From: CAYVQE01 sp964633205
GTDB taxonomy: Bacteria > Myxococcota > B64-G9
NCBI GenBank assembly: GCA_964633205.1
Contig: CAZWFN010000256.1
Coordinates: forward strand, 1 to 5,518
DNA: 5,518 nt
Reading direction: 5' to 3'
Part shown: one piece after another, positions 5,484 to 5,518 of the stretch
Position numbering within the stretch: position 1 is the first letter of the stretch
Layout of the letters: the number at the start of each line of letters is the position of its first letter
Program-made: the position numbers and the translations under genes
Notes under the pieces: generated by a model
What the model was told of the DNA's origin: nothing
Databases searched by the model: none
Seen by the model: the letters and a program-made list of their open reading frames with translations, nothing else

Positions 5484-5518
5484 AGGGGCGGTGGGGTCAG
5501 GTCTGGTCACTTGACACT
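5484..5518 (+). repeat. Second copy of the 35-bp direct repeat, cut by the window end
   Basis: Exact copy of 5404-5438. The array may continue beyond the window, so the number of units and the full unit length are unknown; the visible period is 80 bases. Confidence 0.85.

Noticed and set aside
4822..5514. 230-residue plus-strand open frame opposite the peptidase and through the repeats
   Set aside because: It is a low-complexity Gly/Val-rich shadow that continues into the non-coding repeats; the minus strand encodes HEFAH and the SEC-C motif.
5404..5518. CRISPR array
   Set aside because: Only two repeats are visible; the 45-base interval carries inverted arms and a diverged core rather than a unique spacer, and no cas gene is present.

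Overview
This is a GC-rich bacterial window. Hand-counted third codon positions are 94% G/C over the first 50 codons of the central kinase gene. Gene content (a PAS-type histidine kinase with an N-terminal dinucleotide-fold domain, a response regulator fused to a GcvH-like domain, and an MtfA-type peptidase with a SEC-C tail) suggests a proteobacterium in the broad sense. A Desulfuromonas/Geobacter-like Desulfobacterota lineage is my best guess, but this is inference from family recollection; no rRNA or other marker is present.

Layout. The left edge holds the last 30 codons, including the stop, of a plus-strand gene ending in a hydrophobic segment (1-92). Converging on it from the minus strand is a coding-like stretch with no convincing start (272-111), whose last 32 codons have strongly GC-biased third positions. 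It overlaps the end of a 492-residue minus-strand gene of unknown function with three predicted membrane segments (1729-251). A divergent intergenic region (1730-1884) carries overlapping inverted repeats and a possible sigma70-type promoter. Next comes a plus-strand two-gene operon: a sensor histidine kinase (1885-3672, TTG start) and a response regulator (3672-4487), coupled by a one-base stop/start overlap. A 40-bp convergent gap separates the regulator from a minus-strand MtfA-like zinc peptidase with a C-terminal SEC-C zinc motif (5358-4528). The right edge (5404-5518) is a non-coding repeat: two exact 35-bp copies 80 bp apart, interlaced with 12-bp inverted arms. It looks like REP/BIME-type sequence and runs off the window.

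How the genes work together. The kinase has a Rossmann-like N-terminal domain, two PAS domains and a complete HisKA/HATPase core. It probably phosphorylates Asp66 of the adjacent regulator. That regulator has no DNA-binding domain. Its output domain resembles the glycine-cleavage H protein, but glycine sits where the lipoyl-lysine should be and the domain contains no lysine at all. I infer a non-transcriptional, protein-protein output, possibly linked to redox or lipoyl/one-carbon metabolism. This is the most unusual system in the window. The 492-residue membrane protein and the peptidase are on the opposite strand and need not be functionally connected.
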